This document shows, piece after piece, positions 1-10,055 of a stretch of DNA of 64,000 nucleotides (position 1 is its first letter; each line of letters begins with the position of its first letter). The DNA is taken from NCBI GenBank assembly GCA_963801715.1, contig CAWDGB010000024.1:1-64000 (forward strand). Reading direction: 5' to 3'. This DNA comes from CAVVJA01 sp963801715. Lineage in GTDB: Bacteria; Actinomycetota; Actinomycetes; Mycobacteriales; Jatrophihabitantaceae. The notes under the pieces are model-generated. The model was not told the DNA's origin, ran no database searches, and saw only the letters and a program-made list of their open reading frames with translations. The position numbers were made by a program, and so were the translations under genes.

Positions 1-243
1 GACTTCGAGCCAGGCGAGATCCTCGTTGCCCCGCAGGCGGATCCTTCCTGGACCCCGTTGTTCATCGTGTCCGCCGGCGTCGTTGTCGACGTTGGTGCCA
101 TGGGCAGCCACGCGATGATCGTCAGCCGGGAACTCGGCATTTCGTGTGCGGCCGGCGTGCCGAACGCGACGAGCCGGATTCCGAACGGAACGCTGCTCGA
201 GGTGGACGGCTCCTCCGGAAAGGTCACCGTCCTCGAAGGCTGA
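1..243 (+). CDS. PEP-utilising enzyme, C-terminal mobile (phosphohistidine) domain, partial
   Basis: The reading frame is open from the left edge and stops at 241-243, so only the last 80 residues are present. They match the swivelling domain of PEP synthase, pyruvate phosphate dikinase and rifampicin phosphotransferase type enzymes, which carries the catalytic phosphohistidine between two active sites. The key motif is GSHAMIVSRELGI, in which the His is the expected phosphorylation site, followed by a beta-rich tail ending GKVTVLEG. Family members end shortly after this domain, so the stop is natural. Which enzyme this is cannot be told because the ATP-grasp and substrate domains lie outside the window. 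Confidence 0.8.
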   Translation, partial: DFEPGEILVAPQADPSWTPLFIVSAGVVVDVGAMGSHAMIVSRELGISCAAGVPNATSRIPNGTLLEVDGSSGKVTVLEG

Positions 244-300
244 GACCCGGCCTGGTACTGGAAGACCCGCCTGTCGTTGGACCCCAAGAGCCAGACAAAC

Positions 301-611
301 TCAAGGCGGAGGCTCAGATCCCGCGACCAGATGCGGCCCTCGCCGCCAACGGTTGTAGCCGATAGCAGTCTCGTTCGATCGATACCGCCTGATCATCGCG
401 ATCTCGACGGCCGTGACTTGGGCATCCGTCGCAGTTTCGGACTCCCACAAGATCTCGCGCGTCACCGGTGAAGCTCCGACGCTGCTCGCGGGTGAAGTCG
501 GCCGCGATGAGTCGGCTGTGCGCCGAGCCGAAGTAGTTGATGTTGTCGGTCCGATCCTGGCCGATATAGATCTTGCCGTTCGGGTAGACGATCTTGTAGA
601 CGAATGACAGA
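301..611 (-). pseudogene. GIY-YIG nuclease-like protein, frameshifted remnant
   Basis: Joining two frames on the minus strand gives a single-domain GIY-YIG type protein. The N-terminal part reads FVYKIVYPNGKIYIGQD, with the paired tyrosines of the family. After a one-base shift near 468-470 it continues as VTREILWESETATDAQ and ends near IGYNRWRRG. A second shift near 600-612 separates it from the unrelated frame upstream. Small GIY-YIG proteins of this type are common in actinobacteria, but their cellular role is mostly unknown. There is no clean start codon. The damage fits the decayed surroundings, although base-call errors could also explain it. Boundaries are approximate. Confidence 0.55.
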
Positions 612-1014
612 GGAGCAGGTCGGACATCGGATGGCTGTACGGATCATCGATGAGGTTGCGCACGAGTGCGGCCGGCACGCTGCTGAACCCACCGATCGAA
701 TCAGGCTCGATCCACCAGTCGCCGGCCTCCAGCGTCAAGCCGTGGAACGATGCAGTGTCAGCCATCAGGTGCAGACTATCGGCGGCCTCCGGGGTTGCAG
801 ATGGGCCGGCCGCGCCCGTCACCCACGACGCGGCGTAGTACCAGATGTGCCACAGCACCCGAGCCAATTCGTCATGCGTTCCCACGGGCGTTAACGGGAC
901 GAAGACCGTGTCACCCAGCCGGCGATTGAGGTCTTCAGTGTCGATGTGTTCGTTGGGCAGATGGAAGATCCGGTCGTTGAGGACGACCGATCTGGTCACC
1001 TTGTCAAGGTCCAT
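612..1014 (-). pseudogene. hypothetical protein, probably broken at its 3' end
   Basis: A protein-like reading frame starts at ATG 1014 (MDLDKVTRSVVL) and runs about 134 residues. It then passes into the shifted GIY-YIG frame without a stop of its own. The product is rich in acidic and aromatic residues and has no signal peptide or membrane segment. I do not recognise the family. It could be an independent gene truncated at its C-terminus or the N-terminal part of a longer nuclease-associated protein. Confidence 0.35.
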
Positions 1015-1119
1015 AAGTGTCAGGCCGGCGAGATCGACGAGTCGCCGGCCGCAAGGCGGATCGCCGTCCAAATCGTCGTGGTGTCCAGGTACACGGCAGG
1101 GCCGTCACCGTGCACCTGG

Positions 1120-1395
1120 TGCTCCGAGCTTGCCGCGCTCGATCCGGACCGCGACCTGCTCCACGCCAAGATCATGGTGGTCATCGAGTCGGTTACCCAC
1201 CACATGGACGAGGAGGAGCAGGACTGGTTCCCCAAGGTGGGGACGGCCTGGGGCATAAGAAGCTGGAAGGGCTTCGAGCCGAGGTGATCGAACTCAAGAA
1301 GACGGCTCCGCGATCATCGTGCCAGTCCCAGTACGGTGAAGAAGACGCTCGACGCGTTGATCAACTACCTGCATCGGTGCATCGGGGGCTGAATC
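1120..1395 (+). pseudogene. hemerythrin-like domain protein, remnant
   Basis: Pieces in successive frames match the second half of a hemerythrin/HHE cation-binding domain. The first reads THHMDEEEQDWFPKVGTAWG and carries the H-H-x3-E-E iron ligand pattern. After a one-base shift in the G run at 1250-1253 it continues as HKKLEGLRAEVIELKKTAP. A third frame gives VKKTLDALINYLH before a stop near 1395. The first helices with the N-terminal ligands are missing, so this is truncated at both levels. Hemerythrin domains bind a di-iron centre and take part in oxygen or iron sensing. The remnant is unlikely to function. Confidence 0.5.
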
Positions 1396-2165
1396 GCCGG
1401 CGGGTTCATCCGACTCACCCGGCGGTCCAGATCAAGCCTGGTGGCCCGTTGTTATTCGCCGTGCCGTGCTGGCAGGTGATGATGCGGGATGAGGAGTACG
1501 CCTCCGCCCTGCTATCGCCGGTCGCGCACAGGACGCGCAAACTCGAGCTCCGCCGGACTCCCAGCGGCGAGGTTCGTCGAGGAACGGCCGCCGGTTACTC
1601 CCTCAAAGATCGGTATGCGCCGGCCGGACGTGACTTCGCTCTCGAGGTCAAGCGGCATATCGGATGGTCGCCGTCTGCAGACCACAGCAGGCCATCGGCG
1701 GGCTGCCTCGGCCCCGGTGATGTCGCGGCGGCCACGGCCAGCCGCCGCCTGTGTGAGGACCACGATGGCCTCGCGGGTGGCCTCCTACTCGGTGGTGCAG
1801 TCGTTCGCCCTCACCTGGCACGAGCCACCTTTGTGCCAAGCCAAGCGATATCGAACGGCTGTCCAGGTCGCCGAGCGCAAGTCGTGGCAGTAGGACCGAA
1901 TTGAGGACTGGAGTCCGGACTGGTCGGAGGTGCTCGATGCGCTGAAGGACGTTTGGTCCGAAGGTCACCTTCTCGTCGTCACGGCGCACAAGCTCGATTC
2001 CTGGATGCGCCCGACTTGCCTGCGGTGATCTTTCGCGCCGTGCGCACCGTTTTTGCGCGTGTCGCGAAAGCAATCGTGATCGACGATCTAGTGTCCGATA
2101 CCCGGACAAAGAACCTCGTTTACAGGAGGCTAGCGATGGTTTGGTCGGTTTTGATCGCCCGGCGG
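1396..2165. other. stretch without a convincing gene
   Basis: No frame here has coherent protein character over more than about 40 codons. One frame at 1903-2028 reads protein-like (EDWSPDWSEVLDALKDVW) but has no start and no recognisable family. A short imperfect palindrome TGTCCG-N5-CGGACA lies at 2092-2108. The region looks like decayed coding DNA continuous with the remnants to its left. Confidence 0.4.
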
Positions 2166-2468
2166 CTAGAAATGACCAAAACCGTGAGTGGCGCCGTCAG
2201 AAGGTGGTGCGTTTGCGTCGTGCATCGTTTGTGATGCGTGAGCCAGCAGCTTGACTGCCTCGGTGAGGCCACCCTCTGTGGGATGATCGGGATGTTGCTG
2301 CGGCGCGGCGGCATCGAGATAGGCAATCGGTTCGAGGTCAGCTGGCATTAACGTGATATGTGCGTTGAGGCGTAGCAGTTTGATGCCAAGTAGGCGGGCA
2401 ATCACGGACGCTTCGACGACGACCCCGTCCGACAAATCCTTGTTTCGGTTGCGACGCGCCGCGACCAC
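2166..2468 (-). CDS. hypothetical protein of about 100 residues
   Basis: From a possible GTG at 2468 the minus strand encodes about 100 residues ending at a TAG at 2166. The third codon positions are mostly G or C, and the product (SVIARLLGIKLLRLNAHITL in its middle) has the composition of a real protein. It lies directly downstream of the YtxH-like gene with a 19-bp gap and could be the last gene of that operon. The ribosome binding site is weak. I do not recognise the family, and the start is uncertain. Confidence 0.3.
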   Translation of the reverse strand: MVAARRNRNKDLSDGVVVEASVIARLLGIKLLRLNAHITLMPADLEPIAYLDAAAPQQHPDHPTEGGLTEAVKLLAHASQTMHDANAPPSDGATHGFGHF

Positions 2469-2487
2469 CGTGCGAGTTCCGTACCGG

Positions 2488-2706
2488 TCACCGGCCGCTA
2501 TAGTCGCGAAGTTTCGTCTTGAATTCGTCGAGTCTTCCGCTGAAGCTGTCGATTTTCCCGCTGAAGGCTTCGAGCTTAGCGATGTAGTCCTCGAGCCGCT
2601 TCGACGCGTTTTGCGCAGCCGCAACGATTTGCCCATAACGCTCGCGTCCTGCTCTCGTGCCAAGCACGTATCCGACGCCGAAGACGGCCATACTGCGCAG
2701 TTTCAC
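2488..2706 (-). CDS. YtxH-like small protein
   Basis: This encodes 72 residues from a GTG start. The N-terminus has the short hydrophobic stretch and the signature GYVLGTRAGRERYGQI typical of actinobacterial YtxH-like proteins. It is followed by a predicted coiled coil rich in Lys, Asp and Phe (LEAFSGKIDSFSGRLDEF). The family is thought to sit at the membrane or envelope, and its biochemical role is unknown. The GTG start overlaps the TGA stop of the upstream 57-residue gene (GTGA), so the two are probably translationally coupled. The three-gene arrangement with the Rho-N coiled-coil gene recurs in actinobacteria from memory of such neighbourhoods. Confidence 0.75.
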   Translation of the reverse strand: MKLRSMAVFGVGYVLGTRAGRERYGQIVAAAQNASKRLEDYIAKLEAFSGKIDSFSGRLDEFKTKLRDYSGR

Positions 2707-2876
2707 GATTGACTCTTTCGCCGCACAGAGGACACGGCTGCACTCGCCGCGGTCAACGTCACCAGCCCTGCAAGGGCGCCTGCGCCGGCCTTTGCTGCCT
2801 GGCTATCCGTCGCCCCTGCAACGACCTTCTCGACGACGCGCTGCCACTTCTTCTTTCGACGGATCAGGCTCATCAT
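2703..2876 (-). CDS. 57-residue conserved small protein
   Basis: This is a short gene starting MMSLIRRKKKWQRVVEKV and ending SSVRRKSQS, with an Ala/Gly-rich middle that could form one membrane-associated helix (GAGALAGLVTLTAASAAV). A GGAG ribosome binding site overlaps the stop codon of the upstream coiled-coil gene, 6-7 bases before the ATG. Its own TGA stop overlaps the GTG start of the YtxH-like gene by four bases. This coupling on both sides is strong evidence that it is translated despite its size. The basic N-terminus and Ala-rich helix resemble small actinobacterial proteins seen beside YtxH-like genes. The function is unknown. Confidence 0.7.
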   Translation of the reverse strand: MMSLIRRKKKWQRVVEKVVAGATDSQAAKAGAGALAGLVTLTAASAAVSSVRRKSQS

Positions 2877-2885
2877 TGATGACTC

Positions 2886-3825
2886 CTATCGGGTCGCTGT
2901 TGAGGTTCGCGCTTTCGCGCGAGACGCTCGCTGAATAGAACGGACGAGCTGCTCTTTTGACATGCGTGCCACGCCCGAAATCTGCAGCGGATGAGCGATG
3001 TCGAGCAACTCGGCTTTCGTGCGCTCGTCCAATCGTTCCGGCACCTCATACTCCCGCTCTGCTTGGATGGCGCGAGCAGTCTCCGTCGCGAGCAACTCCT
3101 CCGTACCCCGGGCGTCCGCCAATGCTCGGTCGGCACTGCCTGCGTTCAGGTCGGCCTGTTCGGCCACGGCCCTGGCCTGCTGATGCGCCTGGTCCGCAGC
3201 CTCTTGGGCTGCCCCTTGTCGCCTCGGCGGCCAGCGTTCGCGCGGCAGTCATCTGCTCGTGGGCCTGGGCGATTTGTTCTTGGGCCCGTTTTGCCGCTTC
3301 GTCCGCATCTTGACGCGCCTGAAGAGTGTGCGCCTCCACTTCTGCCCTGAGCTTCTCAAGCCGATCGGTGACTTCTTGGCTTGCCTGCTCACGTTCCTGC
3401 CCCACCTGGTGTTCCAGACTGCGGCGAGCTTCCTGGGCACGCCGATCGATCTCTTGTTTGCCCTCACGGGCCGCCTCACGCTGGCGTTGTCGGCCCTCTT
3501 CGGTGACAGCCTTGGCAACCTCCGCAAGGTTGTCGGCGTTCCGCGCTTGGGCCAACGCCTCCTGCTCGGCCTGCTTAGCTCTGGCCACAGCCGCCTCTGC
3601 ACGCTTCAGACGCACTTCGACTGAGTCGTGAGAGCCCGGTAGCACGTCAGCCACTGCAGCCGAAATGCGCCGGGCGGCATCGGTGGCTGAACCGCTCACA
3701 GAGCCACCAGCAGAGGTGGGTGACTCCACGACTCTGGACAACACCCACGCGCCATTGCGCGGCAAGTCCTTGATCCCGGTTGATGCCTGGGCGAAGAGCC
3801 AGTGCATGGCTCGAAGTTTCCCCAT
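2886..3825 (-). pseudogene. coiled-coil protein with C-terminal Rho N-terminal-like domain, frameshifted
   Basis: The product begins MGKLRAMHWLFAQAS and continues with a long Glu/Gln/Arg/Ala-rich coiled coil (VEVRLKRAEAAVARAKQ and onward). It ends in a Rho-N/HeH-type domain, LDERTKAELLDIAHPLQISG then MSKEQLVRSIQRA. The frame shifts by one base in the four-C run at 3212-3215, and removing one base gives about 310 continuous residues. I chose the start at 3825 because GAAAGG lies nine bases upstream; an ATG at 3834 sits directly on that site. Homologues are often labelled plasmid stabilisation protein, but a nucleic-acid-binding scaffold is only an inference. It is the first gene of a tight three-gene unit. 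The single homopolymer shift may be an assembly error. Confidence 0.65.
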
Positions 3826-3974
3826 ACCGAACATCCTTTCGCACTGCTTTGCGACCGGCCGCGCAGCGTGGACGTCCCATGGCTCGCGTTCGTATCCGGC
3901 AGCTGTAGCAGTTATTCCCCACACGATTCGTTGTGAAACCGTGGAGGACTCAGGGCTGCGCCGGCCGGAGCTAT

Positions 3975-4430
3975 GGCCCCTATGTCCGGATTGGCGGAAC
4001 TTGAGGCAGAACGGGCCGAAGTCCGCGTCGACGCAGTAGAAGTAACTGGTCACCACCCCCGGTCGCCGGCACGATCCACGGGTAGGACTTGCCCTGCTGG
4101 TCGCGGCGCTTCTCGGTCCGGAACAGCTTGACCTTCTCCTGCGCCCGGTCGATGAACACCACCCTTCCTCGGCGGTGAATGTGGCCAGTTGCTCGCGCAT
4201 CAGGTCGGCGCTTGCGCTGCCCCGGCGAAGTCCACCCACGGGATCGCCTGCGTCTCGGCGAAACGGTGCACGTCACGGACGAACCGGTCGGTGATCGTGG
4301 CCAGCGGCGCGGTTGAGGCAACCCGAGCTGAGGGTTCAACTACGTCGATGCGGACACCGGTCGTCTGGTGTTCACCAAGACCATCGGCGGCGAGCCGCCT
4401 GCGTGCTTCTACCGCGTCCGCGACCACGAG
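3975..4430 (-). pseudogene. remnant of a conserved actinobacterial protein of unknown function
   Basis: Four minus-strand fragments in different frames read as one protein: RFVRDVHRFAETQAIPWVDF, then LMREQLATFTAEEG, then VVFIDRAQEKVKLFRTEKRR with QGKSYPWIVPAT, then SYFYCVDADFGPFCLKFR. The consecutive order and close spacing show they derive from the middle of one gene with three frame changes, one of them in a run of four C. I recall a large conserved actinobacterial family with these motifs but know no function for it. Both ends of the gene are missing. It is almost certainly dead. Confidence 0.45.
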
Positions 4431-5640
4431 CAGCGCCCACCCTTACCCCGTCGCCAGCTTCGACCGGTACCAGCTAGCTCCGAGGCGTTGATGCCAGTTC
4501 GGCCCGTAGCCGAATGCGGCCCTCGCGAGGCGGGGAGCGGCGGACGAGAGGGCTGTCGCGGGAAAGCGCCGTCGTAGTCTCTGACGGTGAGTACATCGGT
4601 CACTAGATCGACGTGCGCATCGACGCAGAGGCGGTGCTGAAGGTCGGCGACCCAGGGCGGTAAAGCGTGCTGCGCTGGATGCCGTCGATACCTGGAACTT
4701 CGCCGCCCAAGGATGTCGACCAGGCTAAGCAGGCCACCGAGGATGCTCGTGCCGCGATTCGCGCAAGTCTCGTTGAGGCGCTTCATGCAGTCGTTGACCT
4801 GAGAGGATGGTCAGCGCGGCAGGCGATGTCCAACTCGAATCGAGCGCGATTGACATTCAGCTTTGCGATCGGAAGGGTCGTGCGCGGGCTACCCCACCTG
4901 ATTTCGTTGATCTGTTTCCCTTATGCAGATGTGAGCAAGCCACTTGGCCGGGATATAGAGCAAAAAGCACCGAGATTGGCAATAGAAGAAATACGACGGG
5001 CACGCCAAGCGTCAGGCTTGCACTATTCGAAATTTAGGCGGCCCGGCCGCGTGCCCTTCGATGATTGCGTCACGGCGATCGCCTCCGGTGGCGCCGCCGT
5101 CCTCGCTGGCGCCCTATCGCCGGGCCCGCCCTCGCCAGCGCAACCTGGCCCAGCTCAGACACCCAGACCGCGACCAGGCAGGTCAGCTCGACCTTGTCGA
5201 TAGATAACGGCTACATCGGCGCAACCAGGCAGGTCGGCGCGTCCGTGCTGGATAACGGTTGACCGGACCGGGCAGGGCGGCAGAAGAGAGGTCCGACCGG
5301 GGCGCCGGAGCGGGGCGTCTCTTCGTGCCCTGCGTTGGTCGGCCCGGGTTGGGCGGTGCGGCCCATCGGGGGCCGCGGAAGCAGTCTGACCTTCGCCATC
5401 AAGCTCTGCAAGGACCGCGAGCTGCGCTCGTCTGGCAGGTAGTTGTCGTTGCAGTTTTGCGCCGCTGACGACCGGCTAGGTCTTGGCTATGTCGTCTGGC
5501 CTGATGCACCTCGCTGGGAGGGACGGGCCAGGCGGCCTGCCCGAGCGGGAGGGAAATGCCCGGACAGGCCGCAGTACGAGTTTGCCCGCGATGCCTCGAC
5601 GTTGGGCAGGCGAACGTTGCCAAGCCCCGGGCGTGGGCGG
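4431..5640. other. stretch without a convincing gene; locally lower GC
   Basis: Reading frames here are fragmentary and carry no family signature on either strand. The part at about 4840-5040 is noticeably richer in A and T than the rest of the window, which suggests transferred or degraded DNA. The left end may hold further 5' sequence of the decayed gene at 3975-4430, but no motif confirms this. Confidence 0.4.
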
Positions 5641-5778
5641 TCTGTCATCACCGGCCGGAGTCTCGGCGCGCGTCGCGGACTTAGTTGGGGGTTTTGCTGT
5701 TTGTTCGATCATTGACGGATCTACTGAGTCAAACTTTTTGGCAGGGTCGCTTTTGCTGGCCGCTGCGAGGATTGGCTG

Positions 5779-5841
5779 ATGAGTCGGCGCGGGCATTCGC
5801 AGTTGCCGGTCGAGGAGCGGATGCGTGTCGTGCTGGCGGTA
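5779..5841 (+). mobile_element. transposase N-terminus fragment
   Basis: An ATG opens a frame reading MSRRGHSQLPVEERMRVVLA, the typical first helix of the helix-turn-helix domain of IS transposases (consensus-like VEEKMRVVLAVL). The match stops after about 21 residues. The DNA then passes within about 15 bp into an intron reverse transcriptase fragment on the opposite strand. This is a truncated insertion sequence end. The IS family cannot be fixed from so short a piece, and I could not define its terminal inverted repeat. Confidence 0.45.
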
Positions 5842-5855
5842 GTTCTCCACGCCGA

Positions 5856-6089
5856 TCCGTCCTCGACGAAGGCGGCGGTTCTCCCGTCGACTCCAGCCGA
5901 GCGTGCACCCGTGTTCCCCGCTACCCGTTCCCACGCCATCAACAACACGCCGGGATCGGTGACGAGGTTGTACAGATCGTCGAACCGACGACGAGGATCG
6001 TCGTTCGCCCAACGGTGCAGCTTGGTCTGGATCTCCAGTACCCGCCGCTCGGCCCGCAACCAGACCTGCGGCAGATCACGCGTATTCAC
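5856..6089 (-). mobile_element. group II intron reverse transcriptase/maturase, N-terminal fragment
   Basis: The minus strand encodes about 78 residues that match the start of LtrA-type intron-encoded proteins: VWLRAERRVLEIQTKLHRWA, then RRFDDLYNLVTDPGVLLMAW and NTGARSAGVDGRTA. The GVDG motif precedes the first reverse transcriptase block in these proteins. Nothing resembling the catalytic YADD block, maturase domain or endonuclease domain follows, because the frame runs into the transposase fragment. It is a decayed mobile intron. The DNA upstream of it (6090-7123) may include intron RNA, which I cannot confirm. Confidence 0.6.
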
Positions 6090-7123
6090 CAGCGTTCTCC
6101 TGGTCTTCCAGCACGTCCGCTACTGACTTGCTGGCTCCCTTCGCCATGCGGCCGGCTTTCCCGGCCCCGGACTACTACGGAGCCTCCGCCCCGCCCGGTG
6201 CCCTCAGCAGACGACGTCCCTGCCCGTCCTCCGCGCTGGCCGCGCGGGGCGAGGGCGGCGGCACCGGACGGTTCCCACGTTCATCTTCAGTCGATCAACG
6301 GGTGAGGCGCCCAGCTCTACCCCTGCGGTATCGCCACGGTTACGCCGCAGACATTCACCGTGGCCTGCCGGCCGGTAATCACATGGCGGCCAAGGAGTTC
6401 TCCACCACCCGCGACAGCGGATGCGCACCGCGACCAGCCCATATCCGGCAGATTTGAGCTGGTGGGCCGTTAAGGGGCGTCAGTCACTGGTTTCTCGCGT
6501 GCACCTTCCCGTCTCGCTGACCGGACCCGCGCCGTCTGGCAGTGCCGACCCGTCCCGGCGTTGTCAGGGCTGCTCCCACCCTCCCCAGCGTCTCCCGGGT
6601 CAGGCTGCCCCCAGCTTCACCCGACCGCTGCGACGGTCAGGCGACGAAGGTCTCTCACGTCCGCTCGACTTGAGACGCCTCGTGGCGCACATGATCCTCG
6701 GCCCAGTCGTCACCGACGAACAACATCCATAACCTCCCACGTGCCCGTTCGGACGAACCAGCAGCATGGAGGAGACAGCCGGCGTCCTAATGGTCAAGTG
6801 CTCACCGGAACAAGCCCGGGCACGACATCCCAGCAGCGGTTACATCTACTCACGGACACCAGCGGGCGCACGGTCTGTTGCAAGACCTCACCGAGGATCA
6901 GCGCCCTAGAGCGACTGATCCGCCAGCCGCTACCAGAACCGAGCCTGCCAAACAGCCCCCGGCACAAGCCATTAGTGCCCTCGTACCGTCAAAGGCACCG
7001 CGATCTGGCCACCAACCGTCAACCTGGGAGGGTGCCCTCTGGCACTGGACGGAGAACGGTCGCTCGAAGGCGGCTCGCTCACGGCCAGGCAGCCCAGCGA
7101 GCTACCGCGCGCTGCGGTGACGG
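6090..7123. other. gene-less stretch upstream of the intron fragment
   Basis: Long open frames exist on both strands, but their translations are Arg/Ser/Pro-rich low-information sequence expected from GC-rich noncoding DNA. Position fits the 5' RNA part of the decayed group II intron whose reverse transcriptase fragment lies at 5856-6089. I could not identify intron domains by eye. Confidence 0.35.
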
Positions 7124-8056
7124 TTAGCTCGACCAGACTGTGGTGACCGGTTGGGCGGTGACGGCTTGCTCGAACGGCTGTAGATCAAGGCTTTCCAGAA
7201 TGGTGCGCAGTACGCCGTAGTGATCGACACGCACGGAGGAGGGGCCGACCTTGACGTGAGCCCCGACCACAATCGTGGGAATGTGGTTACTGTGACCGCG
7301 GTCGTCCTCGTCCGCGGTGATGATCAGCATGCTGTTGTGCGTGGACGCCCAACGGGCGTAGCCGCCGAGATGGGTCTGCAACCATTGATCGCCCTGGCGA
7401 ACTGAGCCGTCATGCATATCGTTGTCAAGGTTCGGGATGACGAACGATACGGTGGGCAGTCGCGTGAAGTCGTGGGGAAGCTGGTCATCGGCTGATTGAG
7501 GTCGCTGGCCACAGCGGGAAAGTCGACCCAGGGGTTGTGCTTGCGCACGTAAGCGCCGCTCTCACACCCGGTGAATCCCACCGAGGGCAGCCCTTCGGAA
7601 TATCCGGTGAACGTCTTGCCGGCCGCGGTCAACGCCGACGCGAGGTTAGGGACCGCTGTAACTGTGCGGGCACGAATCGTCCGACAGGCCCTGGGTCGAG
7701 CCGGAGAACAGGGCCAGGTAATTCGGCTCGCTGGGATGGGTGACGGCGTAGGACTCAGTCAGCACCGCTCCGGTCGCCGCGAGCGAGTCAAGAAACCGAG
7801 ATCGACCAGTGCCGAGGACTTCGCCATAGCTGTGGTTCTCTACGACCGCGACCACAATGTGATCGAAGTGCGGAACTGCGCTGACAGCGCCCGGCCGCGT
7901 GCTAAGCGGTGACGCGCTCTGATCGGCCGTCACCACGGGTGATTGGGAGCTCGCAGCAGATGACCGAGCCGGATGCCGATGCGGCCCGCTCTGACACCCG
8001 GCGAGCAGCAGGGCGAGGGCAGCCAGGATCACCCTGCTACGGCGAAATAGGAGCAC
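7124..8056 (-). pseudogene. secreted phosphoesterase/acid phosphatase lipoprotein, two frameshifts
   Basis: The product is about 310 residues long and belongs to the phosphoesterase family of phospholipase C and AcpA-type acid phosphatases. It starts at GTG 8056 with a lipoprotein signal (LAALALLLAGC). It keeps the metal-site motif FDHIVVAVVENHSY, the middle KTFTGYSEGLPSVGFTGC, and VSFVIPNLDNDMHDG followed by IITADEDDRGHS. The frame changes in a CCC run near 7648-7650 and returns in a four-base C/G run near 7474-7477. The N-terminal and C-terminal thirds share one frame. If intact it would hydrolyse phosphomonoesters outside the membrane. Both shifts sit in mononucleotide runs, so assembly error is a real alternative to a dead gene. 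Confidence 0.7.
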
Positions 8057-8318
8057 GCGCCATTGTCGGCCACAGCGGCGCCTGACTGGCGGTCGCTTCT
8101 CAGCTCGCTGGCAGGTTTCTCGGCGCCGTCCCCCACGCCGATGACGAGGCTGGTCTGGCGGTACGCGTCGGCGGCAAGAACGCCGATTCCTCCACGCCCG
8201 GGCGAGCCGTCGGCGTTGATCCGTGACGACAGCGATCCAGCTTGCCGAGATCTGAGTACCGAAACACGCCAAGCCATCCGCCAGAGCGGGTTAGGCGTCC
8301 CACTCCGACGTTAGGTGG

Positions 8319-8982
8319 TCAGCAGTCAGCGAGCACATATTTCTTGCCTTGCAGAACAGCTGTAATGATGAAGTTCTCCCCGTTATCGGGCCACACGCAG
8401 GTCACCACAACGAGGTGATCCGGGACGCTGCATTTGACGTCGGGCACTCGGTTTGCTGCCACAGAAGTTTTCGAAACGGCTTGAACGTCTGTGACGACGT
8501 AGTTCAGTGTTCCGGTCTGCGTCCTGAGGACAATCGTGGCGCCTGGCCGAATAGTTTTGCTCGGCTCCGTGGGGCTGTATAGCTTATTACAGGGTTTCTG
8601 GCCGTCCTCCCACGTGTGGCAGGCTGTAAACACTGAGCCTGCTGCGTTGCTCGCGGGCATAACACCGCGGTTCGATATCCAGTATCCGATGTCCGGGCTA
8701 GGCGGATTGATGACTCCGTTTACCGCCTGCATTTCCCCGAGAGCCAACGTTAGCCCGACGCTTGGGAACTTCATCCAGATCGGCTTGGAGGGCGGCACCG
8801 GCTTGGTGACGGACACCGTTGCCTGGGGGCTGCTGCCACTATTCACGACTGTCGTCGGAGTCGACATTGGCACCGACCCGACAGAGGCCGATGCCGGGTG
8901 CTGCACCCGGTGGATCGACGGGAGCAACGCCCACACGAGGATCGCTGCTCCCGTCAATACCGCCAGCCAGGCGAGCCGCGCC

Positions 8983-8999
<17 letters not shown>
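8319..8999 (-). CDS. class F-type sortase (divergent)
   Basis: This is a 226-residue protein with an N-terminal membrane anchor at residues 9-26, a Ser/Thr/Pro linker and a sortase-like beta-barrel domain from about residue 72. The expected catalytic His is H128 in FTACHTWEDG and the Cys is C201 in HLVVVTC. Class F sortases join surface proteins to the envelope or process them. After C201 the chain reads VWPDNGENFIITAVL, with no Arg where the family has its third catalytic residue, so the activity may be altered. The gene overlaps the end of the upstream Pro/Thr-rich surface protein by 17 bp, which suggests that protein is its partner or substrate. Confidence 0.65.
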
Positions 9000-9740
<741 letters not shown>

Positions 9741-10055
9741 ATCTGGTCCCTTCCTTGCAATGGCCGCACAGGGCCGATCGACATTGAAACCGTCTGGACC
9801 TTACTCGGTTAACAACCTGCCGAACCGACGGCCTGCTCGCGACACACGGGAAGCTCCGTACACCAACTCGAATACGTAAACGCGGCGTTTTGGCTCGCGA
9901 CAACACTGACGTCATATCGTGCTCTGTTCGTGAGCCTGCCATGCCGCTACCTCCTGTAGGCATGACTCTGCCGACAGTTGAGCCGCATGACCTTACCGCA
10001 ATGGTGGCGGTTTCCAATCTGCCGCGCTGAGCGCGCGGTGGAAGCTAACGACGGA
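9741..10055. other. intergenic region, likely promoter of the surface protein gene
   Basis: No gene is visible. A perfect inverted AAACG-N4-CGTTT lies near 9885-9900 and an AT-richer stretch flanks it. The minus-strand promoter for the surface protein/sortase pair should lie here. Confidence 0.35.

Noticed and set aside
2092..2108. TGTCCG-N5-CGGACA as a second copy of the palindrome at 11473-11495
   Set aside because: The half-sites are similar but the spacing differs (5 against 11 bases between TGTCCG and CGGACA) and it lies in decayed DNA with no promoter to control.
4667..5203. 178-codon frame on the plus strand
   Set aside because: Mixed composition ending in a Pro/Arg run and no recognisable family; codon use does not look like the neighbouring genes.
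6561..7127. 188-codon frame rich in Arg, Ser and Pro
   Set aside because: Composition typical of noncoding GC-rich DNA; no motif, start site or conserved neighbour supports it.
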